A stretch of DNA of 64,000 bases from Gracilaria gracilis (taxonomy: Eukaryota > Rhodophyta > Florideophyceae > Gracilariales > Gracilariaceae), in NCBI GenBank assembly GCA_030374805.1, contig JARGSG010000231.1, forward strand, positions 124,001 to 188,000. Reading direction: 5' to 3'. Below are positions 44,567 to 55,292 of the stretch, one piece after another. The first letter of the stretch is position 1; each line of letters begins with the position of its first letter. Made by a program: the position numbers and the translations under genes. The notes below the pieces were generated by a model. That model made no database searches. It saw only the letters and a program-made list of their open reading frames with translations, and was not told where the DNA came from.

Positions 44567-45214
44567 AAGCTCATTCCCGCTCCTTGTCTATATGTGTTAC
44601 AATCTTGTTCTCTTCATCATGCTACTTCTTCTCTTTTTGTTCTTGTCGTTGTCACTTTTTCAACATCTTTTGCTGGGTCGTTGTGTCACCCCTGCTGCTT
44701 TTTGGCGCCGCCGCCAGCTGCACCGCCAAAAGTTGCCTGGTTATCCTCCGTTTACTCTCTTCCGCCGGATACTCCAACACCCGTCCGTTTCCGCTTTCCG
44801 CTCTGCAGCCACACAGCAACTCGACACGACATTTTCATTCTCACTTGTGCGCGAGCAACGGTGCCGTGATGATAGTCTTTTTTTTGTTTGTTTTCTTCTC
44901 CTCTCCCGGCATTCGGCGCTGCCGCTACATAGTAGCCACGTCAAGTCTTGCATCTTAAACCTTCTGTTCATTTTTAGTCTCTTCGTGCTTCCTCTCGTTT
45001 TACTTTCTCACTTGAAGCTTTTGCTTTATTCGCTTTTTGTTCTCCTTACACCTCACTTCATTTTCTTGGCGCGACGACCGTTTAGCTTCAAACACTTTGG
45101 AACCCCTGCCTTAGCTTAACGTTGCAGCATCACTTGTATTTCCGTTGGCGCTTGAGAGATAACCATTCTTGTGTTCCAAGCACAAGCTATCAAGGAGCCA
45201 GCGTCTGGTCTGTC
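44567..45214. other. Intergenic, pyrimidine-rich
   Basis: This is the 3' flank of the membrane protein gene and the 5' flank of the MAP kinase gene. It is rich in CTT/TTC on the plus strand. A frame running toward the kinase is open to 45122 but begins with TTG, not ATG. No gene is supported. Confidence 0.45.
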
Positions 45215-46793
45215 ATGAAGAACAAGAACATAAAGCAATGGGTAGTTAACAAGAGGAAAAGCATCACTGATATATTCGTCAACGGTCGCCCAAACATCGA
45301 AGAAGATTCTCCATCCGCCATGGACATGGACAGTCCATCTCCGGAATCGGCGTTTTCTTCGCAACATCCCCCGCCAATACCTAACAAGACAGTGTTCTTT
45401 GCGAAGGGGAACCCTTTCCGCGTCGACCCCAGATACTCCTACATTCGCACCCTTGGCCATGGAGCATATGGTGTGGTCTGTGCAGCAAATGACTCTGTTC
45501 AGCAACGAAAAGTCGCTGTCAAGAAGATTGCTGGCGTCTTTGAAGACCTTACAGATGCCAAACGCATTATCCGAGAGATTCGGCTACTTGGAGGCATGAA
45601 CCATGAGAACGTTTTGAGCATCGTCGACATTGATGAGCCGGAGCACTATGAAAGTTTTGCAGATGTCTACATCGTTACCGAGCTTATGGACACGGACCTG
45701 CATAAGTTGCTTCAATCTTCCCATCCTTTGGTGGAATCTCAGAGGAAGTATTTCGCATACCAAATGCTTCGGGCGTTGCGATACATTCATAGGTAAGGTA
45801 TTCATATTCAGAGCACGGAGGCGAGCCGGATGGGGGCGCAGCTACTTCTAGAAAGCGAACCTCTAACTAATATCTCTCCTTTCCCTCATGACTACCTTCC
45901 AATGTTAAAGTGCAAGTGTTCTGCACCGGGACCTAAAACCAGCGAACGTATTGGTCTCAGAAACAGTAAGTTACAAGGTACCTATTGCCTATCCACTAGC
46001 GAGAACGGCGGCTCGTTATGGAGTTGAACAAAGATTTCTCAGTGTTTCGCGGATGATCTTAATCGAGAACTCCTAACCTGTCGATTTCTACTCCTTTTGT
46101 TGAATATCTTTCGTCATGAACCAGTGTGATATCAAAATATGTGACTTTGGACTTGCTAGGTATCTTGATCCTGCTGACGCAGCTGCTCACGGAATGACTG
46201 AATATGTCGTTACCAGATGGTACCGAGCTCCTGAGTTGCTTCTCGCATGCGACGAATACGATGCCGCAATCGACATGTGGAGCGTTGGCTGTGTAATAGC
46301 TGAGCTCTACTCAAGGAAACCGATATTCCCAGGGCGCGATGTTAAGAATCAGATAGAGATTATTTGCTCCGTTGTCGGGAAGCCTCAAGGACACGAAATC
46401 CAATTCATTAAGAACTACAACGCCAAAGACTTTCTCACACGTTTGGCTCCGAGCAATCGTCAAGACTTTCGAAGGCTGGTTCCTGGAGCCGGTCCAGCTG
46501 CGATAGACCTTGTGGACAGGCTGTTGCAGTTTGATCCCAGGAAACGGCTATCCGCAGAAGAGGCATTGAATCATCCATATGTCCGGGACTATAGAGACGT
46601 GGCTTCGGAGAAAGTCGCAGTTCATTTAAACTACAACACTTTGGAGCCTCCCAACGAACAGAAGCTCGGAAGGGATGGAATCCGCAGGCTTATGTGGAAT
46701 GAGATTCTCAAATTTCACCCACAAGCACGGTTTCGCGAGCCTCAAAGCGCCAAAGATGCAGAACTGAAAGTGAACTATATGACATCGCTCTAG
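45215..46793 (+). CDS. MAP kinase with TEY activation loop
   Basis: Three exons, 45215-45792, 45911-45965 and 46125-46793, give 433 aa; donors GTAAGG and GTAAGT. The 55-bp middle exon encodes the catalytic loop (ASVLHRDLKPANVLVSET) and falls between exons only if both introns (118 and 159 bp) are removed, which supports the model. Seen: a 60-70 residue N-terminal extension, the Gly loop LGHGAYGVVCA, VAVKKI lysine, HRDLKPAN, DFGLAR, activation motif T236-E237-Y238, VVTRWYRAPE, and a C-lobe with the MAPK insert region. The TEY motif places it with ERK-type MAP kinases, activated by dual phosphorylation from a MAPKK. The C-terminus extends about 50 residues past the core. Likely cytosol/nucleus. 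Confidence 0.93.
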
Positions 46794-47469
46794 AACAATG
46801 AAACATGTTGTAGTAGTTTCTTTTTCTTGTAAATCGAACGAATGATGCCGTGTCGACGTATATCTGTTTTGTGGACTCCCTTTGTTCATTCTGCTTTTCC
46901 TCTGTATGTGCGGGACTCCGCACTTCAAGTTGAGAGTGAGAGAGAGTGAGAGAGAGTGGGAGAGAGGCCAAGGACCACGTGGTAAGGCTTTGATTCGAAA
47001 AGCTCTCTTTTGGACTTGTTAAGGGCACATGTAATCCTCCTTCACGTGGTGTGCCTGTCTTCCCTCTCTTTATGGAAGCGAAAAGGATCAGCCTATAATA
47101 AAGAGGGGCTAGCATAGTAACTGAACCTCAGTCCTCCTTCCTCATCTTTGTTTCGGAGCACCCCAACGCTGAAGCTTTTGGAAACACGGCACGAAGGAGG
47201 CGTGTAGTATAAGAATCACGCGTTTTACTTAAAAAGACACACAGCTAATCTCTAGCTGGATAATGACTCAAATACTGAAGTTCGAAGTCAGTTATTAGGT
47301 AAAGGGCCTTGTTAATTAGTTAATATGACTTTGAAACAGGCTCAACTAGAGCATCACATTGGAGACCTCGGCAAACAAAACGTTCGTGGCATATATTAAT
47401 TCATGACACACATGAATGTAGGGAAAACAGCAGAGAAGATGACGGTGCCGTGATAGGCGCTCATCAGGA
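46794..47469. other. Intergenic, GA-repeat
   Basis: A GAGA-rich microsatellite lies at 46932-46966. A tandem convergent 3' region for the kinase and the zinc-finger gene follows. No ORF with motifs. Confidence 0.45.
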
Positions 47470-48164
47470 TCACAACTTACGACCATGAGAAACTTCGGCC
47501 GGTAGCACCCTTACCTCCGAATCACGGAGTCTATGTACAAGGCGCATCTGCGGTTCGACGAAAAACAAATACTGTGAGTCAGAAGAACGATATGGCGTCA
47601 ATTCTTTCACCTTTAGCAAAGGTCGAGGTGGAACAAGAAACTCATTCGTGTTCAAGATATAGGTCTACTTACATGTTTAGCACAGTTAGACTTTCTCCCA
47701 AACCTTCGGAAGCACACGGCGCAGCAAAATGGGCGCCGCTTCTCATGGACGCTTCTGACATGGGATTGAAGATTGCAGCGTTTCTTGAAGCGCAGAGGGC
47801 AACTGGCGCAGGCGTGTGGCTTTTTCAGCACATCTGATAGTTGGATTTTCTTCTCCGGCTTCTCCACAGTCTGTGATGGCCCCAAAACGATCGTCCAAAA
47901 GTCTTGCCGTGATGAGTAGATGTTTCTGTCCGGTTCCGCAATAGGTTCAACGGAATCAGCTCTGGCACTTGATATACTGGAACAAGATGGCGAGGCGTGT
48001 GAATCAGGAGATGCAAAGAAATGACCTGTAGCTTCCTTGGTTCTCAGATCCCACAAAGGTTTAAATGCTTCATTATCCGACCTGCGTTCAATATGATGCA
48101 ACAAGTGTTGGAAACTCGGAACCATGGAAACAATTTGCTTCTGGGGATTCGCTTCTGGTCCCAT
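47470..48164 (-). CDS. C2H2 zinc-finger protein, two fingers
   Basis: Two exons, 48164-47673 and 47547-47470, with a 125-bp intron (donor GTAAGT) give 189 aa. The start is the first ATG after an in-frame stop. The N-terminal part (1-115) is Ser-rich and unrecognised. Finger 1 is CASCPLRFKKRCNLQSHVRSVH and finger 2 is CAVCFRRFGRKSNCAKH joined by the splice to MRLVH. The second finger is completed only by the intron removal, good evidence for the junction. The linker is HEKRRPFC, close to the classical TGEKPF type. A nuclear DNA-binding role is expected. A possible GTAAGG donor 33 bases into exon 2 could lead to a further exon; if unused, the tail is short as given. Confidence 0.8.
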
Positions 48165-50089
48165 ACTGGACAGTATTCGCACTTAAACGTCTCGGTTGTA
48201 GAGAAGAAGAAAAGGGCGAAAGCACAAGTTCTAAAAGAACGCCCAAATCGGATGCAGCTCAGGAAAACCCAATAGTTCGGAATCGGTATAATGACCAAGA
48301 ACTCTTGGGGAGAACTGGGTCTCTAACGAAAGTGGTAGAAGCAGGACCTGCACACTTTTCTCAGAGCAGTGCCGAGCATTCGGTGAGATAAATAGTCTAT
48401 GATGATGCTCATAGAGTGCATTGAGAGGAAGAGAGAAGAGGCTGCTTGTTGCCTAAACAACAACCAAATCGTCATGAATGTGATGCGAATTGATCAATGA
48501 AACGTATATGTTCGTATTCTTCCATTCCGAAGGTACAGAACAATTGATGAAGCAACAATTCACAGCAGTAACGTATTGACCTCAAACTGGCTGGTTTGGA
48601 AGCAGGAATTGTAGATGTTGTTATGATTTGCATCATTTCCCAAGCAGCAGATGAACACGTACAGTGAAAGCAATATGATTGAGATGCCGATTTCAAGTAA
48701 CAACTCCAAAGCAGGACCGCCAACAAAAATTTGCGACCAAGAGTGTGTTATCTGATATTCCAGAAATCATGTCTGTGGAAAAGAATGGCAAATGCTTTGC
48801 TTGATACGGGCTACAATGTCGAACGTGATTGCTCTGTAGAATGACATGGGTACAAAGCTGAACATAATTGCTTTTGGCACACCTAAACACGTACAACGTA
48901 CGTTCGTACCCTTGTACGTGTTTCAATGCAGGAATGAAATAAGATTTAGAGTTGAAGCATAAATACGTTTGTGAGCAGGAGTGGGGTGTCGTATGAAACG
49001 AGGAATTAAAAAGAAGCGACGTTTTTCGGGCGAGACGGTCTCGTATTAACTTGAACATGGTAGTTTATCAAGCACCATTAAATTTGCATCATTGTGAGGT
49101 GGAGGACGGCAGAACTCTACCAAGTACCACTTGGTCAAAGATCAAATACTTGAGCGACACATTCGCAATTGCAAAGCACACGCGAAAGAAACTGCAATTG
49201 TACTGGGATGAACCGAAAAATGGCTGAACAACCATAGTACAGAGATACCTATGCCGAAATGGAAGAGACTCCTTTCTGAGTGGTCGCTTTCAAGGAGCAA
49301 CGAGCCCAAATTTCATATCCACAGAGACGCAATTGGCCTCATAAGAATGCGAAGAAGAGTTGCTGCTGATCGGCACTGCAAAAAAAGGAATTCATCGCGT
49401 GGACTTTTGGAGCAATTACGCTGACCCCAAACCGCAACCCGTGACTGATTTCGAACGCTTTCGGTAAATGGGGTGTTGGGGAGAATTGGCTCGGTGCTAT
49501 AGACAGCCGTCATGTGGCTCCAGCTTCGGTCGCGCATGGAACGTGTTGTTGACAGAGAAAGGGCCGAATGGGGATCCCAAAGTATCTATTCTAATTCACG
49601 GGTGGTTTGGCACACCAAAAAAAACTAAAAGTCGAAACAGACGAATTGAGACTAGGTTTCCACAGCCAGAGATATTCATTCCATCATGCTGAGTGATTCA
49701 CCTCCAACAGAATTCTGCCACAGTTTGCTTATGGGACTTATGGAGACTCACAGGCTGCTGTTACCACTACTGCACTAACGAAGTATAACCAGTGCAGTCA
49801 GACAGGAACTTCATTAAGCTATTTGCAAAAGCTTCCGTAGTCGAATCGCGGGGGTTCACAAGTGGCAGCCATTATTCAGGTCACACCATCAGCAGTCAGC
49901 TGCATCCTTCAGAAACAGAACCTGCACAACATACGTATATCCAGAAGAGCTCGATTTTCTTTTTCGTTGGAGAGTTCAGCCGATGGCTGGCCTTTCATAG
50001 CGAACTGAGTCTTTTCCTGTACTTTAGAACAAGTACCGAGTGAGTGCTACAGACGGCTTTGTAGCGTCTAGCGCTTCGCCATTGCTTGC
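48165..50089. other. Intergenic, no supported gene
   Basis: About 1.9 kb with short ORFs lacking motifs. The octamer CGAAGGTA is at 48528-48535. An ACGTACG-type palindromic patch lies at about 48890-48920 (AACGTACGTTCGTAC). Nothing else is supported. Confidence 0.4.
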
Positions 50090-50770
50090 ATGTATCCTTT
50101 ATCAAACGAAAAGAATTCAAGAGGTTGTTCTTCCACCAATATTGAGGGCGACAATAACACCAAGATTGATGAGGGAAAAGTGAAAGAGACGTCTCGAAAG
50201 TATGACATCCCATTTGACACGGGTAATGTGAGTGACGCATCTCCTCCTCGTCGCCCTCGTCCGCAACCTGCATCTGCATCTCGTCAGACGAGAGTTATAA
50301 CTTCAAAACGTGATCAAGACGAAAAGGAAGTAAGTGATGCATCTCCCCCACGTCGTCGTGTTCGAAGTCGAGACTCTGGTGTGTACCCTAGCCCAGCCGA
50401 AACTCGACCCCGTAAACGATCGAGGTCAATCGAAGGGAGAAGGTTTTCAACGGATAAGATGGCGAGACGCACGTCTCACAGCTCAGCCACTGACGACGAC
50501 TTGATTTCGGTTCGCTCCGGCGCGAATCCGGTTGCCTCAAGTTCACCTCGTGAAAGACTCGGTTTCCATCGCCAGACTGCTACACGATTCCCACATTTTC
50601 GAAGCCCTTTCGAGCAGAGAGCTCCTCCGAATAGATATGGGATTCGACCTGGACCTCGGTGGGACGGTGTCGATCGAACCAACGGGTTCGAAGTTCGTCT
50701 AGAGAACATGAGAGCTGAAAAGAGAAGCATCGATTATCAAGCTTACAGAGCGTCAGTGGCGGATCTCTAG
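50090..50770 (+). CDS. BUD13: Bud13 (RES complex splicing factor), compact form
   Basis: 226 aa from the ATG at 50090. Bud13/Cwc26 is part of the RES (retention and splicing) complex with Snu17 and Pml1, bound to the activated spliceosome. Seen: two copies of the VSDASPPRR motif (about residues 48 and 82) that in larger Bud13 proteins occur many times, Arg/Ser-rich sequence, and the C-terminal signature NRYGIRPGPRWDGVDRTNGFE, the diagnostic Bud13 end and Snu17-binding region. It is much shorter than animal Bud13 and near the yeast length. After the signature it ends in a short helix (KRSIDYQAYRASVADL). Intron-poor genomes often keep reduced spliceosomes; a compact Bud13 is in keeping. Confidence 0.88.
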   Translation: MYPLSNEKNSRGCSSTNIEGDNNTKIDEGKVKETSRKYDIPFDTGNVSDASPPRRPRPQPASASRQTRVITSKRDQDEKEVSDASPPRRRVRSRDSGVYPSPAETRPRKRSRSIEGRRFSTDKMARRTSHSSATDDDLISVRSGANPVASSSPRERLGFHRQTATRFPHFRSPFEQRAPPNRYGIRPGPRWDGVDRTNGFEVRLENMRAEKRSIDYQAYRASVADL

Positions 50771-50882
50771 AGAGAATCTACAGAGCCCATTTAGTTTGTC
50801 TCGTTTACGATAAACACCAAACCACAGGTGTTGTTCATCAGCAAAAGAAGCATGAAGAAGTATCCCTTATCAGGTGCAAAAC

Positions 50883-51137
50883 ATGAGGCTTAATCAGAAG
50901 TTACCAGGCAAAATGGCTGAACATTCGGGTGCGTATCGTCATACCTCGGATGTCACTTTGCTTGGCCAAGAGACACTTCAACTTTTGTATTCCATGGAGC
51001 GGCACCACAGCAGGAGAAGACAGGGAGACCAAGCTCTTAACGATGCTTTGATTTCAAATCTGCTGATAGCTCATGTGTTCTGTAAGAACGTGTTGTTTGG
51101 AATGATGGAGGCCAAGAAAACACAGTCAAAGACATGA
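50883..51137 (+). CDS. Small hypothetical protein (84 aa)
   Basis: The first ATG in this frame is at 50883, just 112 bp after the Bud13 stop and in the same direction. The product is basic and helical in appearance (LLGQETLQLLYSMERHHSRRR, then LISNLLIAHVFCKNVLFGMMEAKK). No family is recognised. It could be a small gene or an exon of a larger one. Confidence 0.35.
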   Translation: MRLNQKLPGKMAEHSGAYRHTSDVTLLGQETLQLLYSMERHHSRRRQGDQALNDALISNLLIAHVFCKNVLFGMMEAKKTQSKT

Positions 51138-51270
51138 GGGGGACATCACTGACGAGTGAGCGACGGCGACTGCGTGAAGTCGATAATATCTTATCTTCGA
51201 GAGCTTATCTGCCTCTTGTATTTTCTTCAGCAACGTCAATGTCGTCAAGCATGGGATAGCTTCTTTTCGA

Positions 51271-52659
51271 TTAATCCTTTAGTCCCAGTCGCCTGGCTAC
51301 TTGAGAACGACCAAACTTGGCAACGGCAACACTCAAGGAATTGCGACGAACTAGTAAAAAATCTGCTTCAGTTGGTATCACGCCTTCCGTTCCGTGTAAC
51401 TCTATGAAGCTTAGTAGCTCATAGCCAACGCAGTGGAAATCTTGCCAATAATTCCTCTTCACTCCTATTCTATCTGCTACGGCCTTGGAGCCTCCATGAT
51501 GTAAGATTGCCTGGTAAAGACCGGCTCGGTCGAATCGCTGCAGCACACTGGAAGACGGAATCTCAGTAAGATCCCCGTGTGTTTTCATGAATCCCAGAAG
51601 ATTTCTCCGAAATACAGTCCAGTCCTTCAGAGCTTCTCTTGTTCGAATCTGATACTGCAAACCCAGTCGTTGAGACACTTCTGACATTCCCCCCCAATAA
51701 GCAATAGCAGCTGCCAAGTCTGTCCGATTCACTTCCTTGAGAAGAGCAGAGGTTGGCATTGCTCCATCAATACCGTTTACTCTGGAAAAACGATACAACT
51801 CCATGGCCAAGTTGTAGAACTCTTTGTAATAGAAATCAGTCTTCTTCTTTGGCACAAGCTTAAGCTTGGCGGCAACCGCGCGAAATCCGCCATGGTACTT
51901 CGTGATACCTGCTGCTAAATCTCCCTTTCCAGCAGCGCGAAGCTCTTGCAGTGAAGGCATTTTATTTGTTTTTGGTCTTGTAACCTCGGTATTGATTTGG
52001 TCTTCTTGTGATTCTGATTGTTTCGCCAAGAAGTCCAGCACCTCTTTCTCAATCGCCTTCCAGTCACTCCAATATTTCTTCGGCTTGCTTTCAACCACTC
52101 TTCGAAGTTGCAATTTTTCTGCTACTGCTGCCACGCCCTGGTGCTTTTGAATAGCTCTTTCTAGATCAGAACGTCCAGATAATCGGAGTTGTGCCAAGGT
52201 TGGCATCGTTCCCGGTGTCAGTTCTAAAGGAGAATTCTTGATGAACGTCATAAGTTCTTCTTGTAAGTTTGAGAACTCATCCCAATATCCAGACACTCTT
52301 TTCCTGGACTTCGGAGACCATCCAAGGATTTGTGCTACTTTACGGTAGCCACCAAAGTTCGTAATTGCATTGTCGAGATCCCTGCGTCCGCGGCTCCGCA
52401 ATAGTTTCGCACTCGGCATAAAATATGGATCAGGCTTTGCATTTTTCTCGTGGAAGTCCATAAGTTCCTTCTTTAAGTTTCCTATGTCTTTCCAATATCC
52501 TTGTGGCTTCCGCCTGGATACTCTTCGTGGATAATTCGCAGAGGCACAGCTTGATATTCGAAACGATGAAATTGGATGACGCCATACGGCAACATTCGTG
52601 ATGAAGGTCAATCCTGGATTATGGCAGCGAGATGACTGTGGTAGAATTGCGCAAAGCAT
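51271..52659 (-). CDS. Tandem helical-repeat protein, probably organellar
   Basis: 462 aa from the ATG at 52659 (the upstream TTG is rejected). Residues 1-45 lack acids and are rich in Ser, Arg and Ala, like a plastid or mitochondrial transit peptide. The rest consists of six units of about 60-80 residues: an aromatic start (GYW, GYW, KYW, FYY, DW, NYW), a helix with NL..EL..F, a Pro-containing linker MPS or MPT, then a GR-DL-AI helix and GG..VA..LG. Unit starts are about 54, 122, 194, 280, 350 and 408. Motif order repeats without known catalytic residues. Similar repeats occur in plant and algal organelle proteins as far as I recall, and RNA binding is my best guess, but no function is assigned. 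Confidence 0.75.
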   Translation of the reverse strand: MLCAILPQSSRCHNPGLTFITNVAVWRHPISSFRISSCASANYPRRVSRRKPQGYWKDIGNLKKELMDFHEKNAKPDPYFMPSAKLLRSRGRRDLDNAITNFGGYRKVAQILGWSPKSRKRVSGYWDEFSNLQEELMTFIKNSPLELTPGTMPTLAQLRLSGRSDLERAIQKHQGVAAVAEKLQLRRVVESKPKKYWSDWKAIEKEVLDFLAKQSESQEDQINTEVTRPKTNKMPSLQELRAAGKGDLAAGITKYHGGFRAVAAKLKLVPKKKTDFYYKEFYNLAMELYRFSRVNGIDGAMPTSALLKEVNRTDLAAAIAYWGGMSEVSQRLGLQYQIRTREALKDWTVFRRNLLGFMKTHGDLTEIPSSSVLQRFDRAGLYQAILHHGGSKAVADRIGVKRNYWQDFHCVGYELLSFIELHGTEGVIPTEADFLLVRRNSLSVAVAKFGRSQVARRLGLKD

Positions 52660-53357
52660 GACCGGTGAGACGTGTGTCAAAAATGTTTTGTCGATCAACA
52701 GTCAACGCTTGTTAAGGCAGGACCTCAGCCTGCGTCCCAGGGTTGTTCGGTCGGGGATGCATACGAAAAGCGGAGACCTGTGTGAAAACAAGCCGGGTAG
52801 AGAACTTACATATGCGCTCATTTTTTTCTGGTTAATGGACAGCGGAACAGAGCTTCATGACGAGATCTTTCGCCATTTCCACAGGCTGTGATCGGATGTA
52901 TTTTGAATATGTTCCCGATGGTTTGGTCCCATAATACAGGGGAAGCTCTTGCATTTGAAGCCCATTAGGCTTTTTCGAAATCGAGGAAACGGGCTGAACA
53001 GCGCTAGAGAAGACTTCCGTGGCACACTGGACTAATACTGTATGTAGTCCGAAGTATGTTATCCACGAATACTAGCTAGAGCTTAATTCATGAGCAGATA
53101 CAGTGTAAACGCGTATTACAAGATCTCGTTTTACTTTTTCAAAACCGTGGTTAGGTTTTGATGTCTAGATACATATTCTTCAGCAGTTTCGTACACGACA
53201 ACTCATATTCTGTCTTGGCGAAAGTCGTACTGTGCCATAGGCCTCTCTCTTTTTAAGCTCGTGGAGATCGATCGACCCCTCCGACAGAAGAGGATTTGGC
53301 GTGCACAAGGTCGTCTTCGTGAGACGTTCATAACAAGTCGAATGAACGGTTTCGCTT
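52660..53357. other. Intergenic, no supported gene
   Basis: It lies between the start of the repeat-protein gene and the 3' end of NDOR1, both on the minus strand. Short ORFs only. Confidence 0.4.
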
Positions 53358-55292
53358 CTAACCGTAAAACCAGATATCGCGGACATAACGATATTCCTCC
53401 GCTAGCTGTCGGAGCATACTCTTTCCATCTTCTGCGTTTCCATCGCAGCAGAATTCAGCGAGAATCTGGCTAAGGACAAGATGTACTCCCTGTGCCATAC
53501 CTCCGCCGTCACCGCATACGTATATGGAACCACCGTTCTTAATGACTTCGGCCACTTCTTTCGCATTGGCTTTTAAACGATCTTGAACGTACACTTTCTC
53601 AGAGCCATCTCTTGAAAAGGCCACATCTAGCTTCGTTAGAGCAAGCTTCTCTTTAAGATTGTGAAGGTCTTCTTCATACAAGAAGTCCTGAGCTCGATGC
53701 CTGCACCCGAAGAATAGGATTGTAGTCCCAAAGTTGTTTTCTCCTGAATGCTGCATCTCATAGAGCCTCTCCCTCAAGAAACCTCTGAATGGAGCCACTC
53801 CTGTTCCGGGTCCAATCATGATGTAGCTTGTTTGCAGTGATGAAGGTGGTCGAAAATGACTAGAACTATCTGAATCCCGAGGGATAAGCAAGACTTGAGA
53901 AGAGACCTTGCCCTCAACAAAACTCTCACAAAACCCAGACAGTGCATTTGTCGCAAGTCCTGACTTCACAACGCTAAACGCAAACTGCAAGACATTCTCG
54001 CCATCTAGTTCCGGGGATGAGGTTGCACTGTACCATCGTGGGGCGACGCTTGGAAGCTGATCGAGGAAGAGTGAAAGCGGAGCTCGACATGACGTAGCCA
54101 TTTCTTCCATCAGTCGCAATATAGAAAGCTCACTCTTTGTGACTTGCTCGGTGTACTTTCGGCGCCCATCACGAGAGCACAAATATAGAAGCGCTTTCCT
54201 TTCTTCAAGGTCATGACAAAAATCTGATATAGCACGAATCAAGGTCTTTTTCGGGATTGCCCGGAGATCAATTCGTTGCTGCACAAACTGCAGCGTGCTG
54301 GCCGTTGCGATTTCTCCGCCGTTCTCCTTTGATAGGCGAATTAGTTGACTTCCATCAAGATGGAGTACTTTGAGAAAGCGCTCAACTTCAGCAGGGTGAT
54401 TCTCGACAATGACGCCAAAGGCGTCGCCAGGTCGGTACTTCCTCTTTATCTGATTACCTGAGTGACAGGTAACTTCCATGTGCCAAACTGTTTTCTCGCA
54501 ATCTGGAGAGGTCAATAACTTCGCGTCCGTTACGGAAGCGCGCCGAACGACATCTGGGATGTAAGACGGATTCACAGAAAGCGGACCCTGGTGTGAAGAA
54601 GAGTCGCCAACTACTTCAACGGCGACCTTAGGTGGAAACATCTTCGGAAGTTTGCTTTCATCAAATCCAAGCTCTTCAATAGAAATCTTGTTTATGAGAT
54701 TTTCCAGTTCTTCTACTTGCACAGAGGATGTCTCTTCCACGACAGGGACACTATTCGTCTCTTCGGATACCACAGATATATCATATGGGGCCGCTCGCAA
54801 CTGAACGGCAACCTCTTCAAGAACAGACCACATGTTTTTCAGCCAGGGTTCGACAACAATCTCTAGTCCAACACCATCGTCAGCCTCGCCTCGCTTGAGA
54901 AAACGTTCTGCACCAAGTTTGGTCATCGCATTGTCAATGCGTTTTCCAGTATTACAGAAGTTCTCATAGTTGGTATCTCCTAGTGCGAGAACTCCGTAAC
55001 GAAGACCTTCGAGCTTCTTCGGGTCTTTCTTGCGGAGAAGCCGCATGAATGGGCGGATGGTCTCCGGGGGATCTCCATCACCAGTTGTGGAAACAACAAT
55101 GATGTTGTAGGTATTCGGATGAGCGGCGGGTTTCGTGAAGGCGGGTACATCGGGGTAGTCAGCCAGACACCTCAGCAGCCCTTGCTGCAGATTTGTGGAG
55201 GGTAACTGAGTGTGGATTCGGCGAGCGATTTCTTCGGCATTTCCGGTCACAGAGCCGAAGAGCACGTTGACCAGAGGGGTGTTCGAAACCAT
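53358..55292 (-). CDS. NDOR1: NADPH-dependent diflavin oxidoreductase (NDOR1/Tah18)
   Basis: 644 aa, intronless. The family passes electrons from NADPH through FAD and FMN to the Fe-S protein Dre2/CIAPIN1 at the start of cytosolic Fe-S cluster assembly. Seen: an N-terminal flavodoxin FMN domain (about 8-150; GSVTGNAEEIA phosphate loop, STTGDGDPP, LALGDTNYENFCNTGKRID), a linker (about 175-235, acidic/Ser), the FAD-binding connecting domain (about 240-480; RKYRPGDAFGV, PRWYSATSSP) and the NADP domain (about 490-644; MIGPGTGVAPFRGFLRER, FFGCRHRAQDFLY, YVCGDGGGMAQGVH, and the C-terminal VRDIWFYG). No reductase-type membrane anchor, so it is cytosolic. CIA2 of the same pathway is in this window. 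Divergent from the NOP2 gene (629 bp). Confidence 0.93.
   Translation of the reverse strand: MVSNTPLVNVLFGSVTGNAEEIARRIHTQLPSTNLQQGLLRCLADYPDVPAFTKPAAHPNTYNIIVVSTTGDGDPPETIRPFMRLLRKKDPKKLEGLRYGVLALGDTNYENFCNTGKRIDNAMTKLGAERFLKRGEADDGVGLEIVVEPWLKNMWSVLEEVAVQLRAAPYDISVVSEETNSVPVVEETSSVQVEELENLINKISIEELGFDESKLPKMFPPKVAVEVVGDSSSHQGPLSVNPSYIPDVVRRASVTDAKLLTSPDCEKTVWHMEVTCHSGNQIKRKYRPGDAFGVIVENHPAEVERFLKVLHLDGSQLIRLSKENGGEIATASTLQFVQQRIDLRAIPKKTLIRAISDFCHDLEERKALLYLCSRDGRRKYTEQVTKSELSILRLMEEMATSCRAPLSLFLDQLPSVAPRWYSATSSPELDGENVLQFAFSVVKSGLATNALSGFCESFVEGKVSSQVLLIPRDSDSSSHFRPPSSLQTSYIMIGPGTGVAPFRGFLRERLYEMQHSGENNFGTTILFFGCRHRAQDFLYEEDLHNLKEKLALTKLDVAFSRDGSEKVYVQDRLKANAKEVAEVIKNGGSIYVCGDGGGMAQGVHLVLSQILAEFCCDGNAEDGKSMLRQLAEEYRYVRDIWFYG

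Noticed and set aside
43254..45119. 621-residue ORF on the plus strand
   Set aside because: It is a shadow of the mucin-like gene in another frame, with Arg/Pro repeats and no domain; the signal peptide and membrane helix belong to the chosen frame.
45122..45214. Upstream extension of the MAP kinase by 31 residues
   Set aside because: The extension begins with TTG; the first ATG in frame is at 45215.
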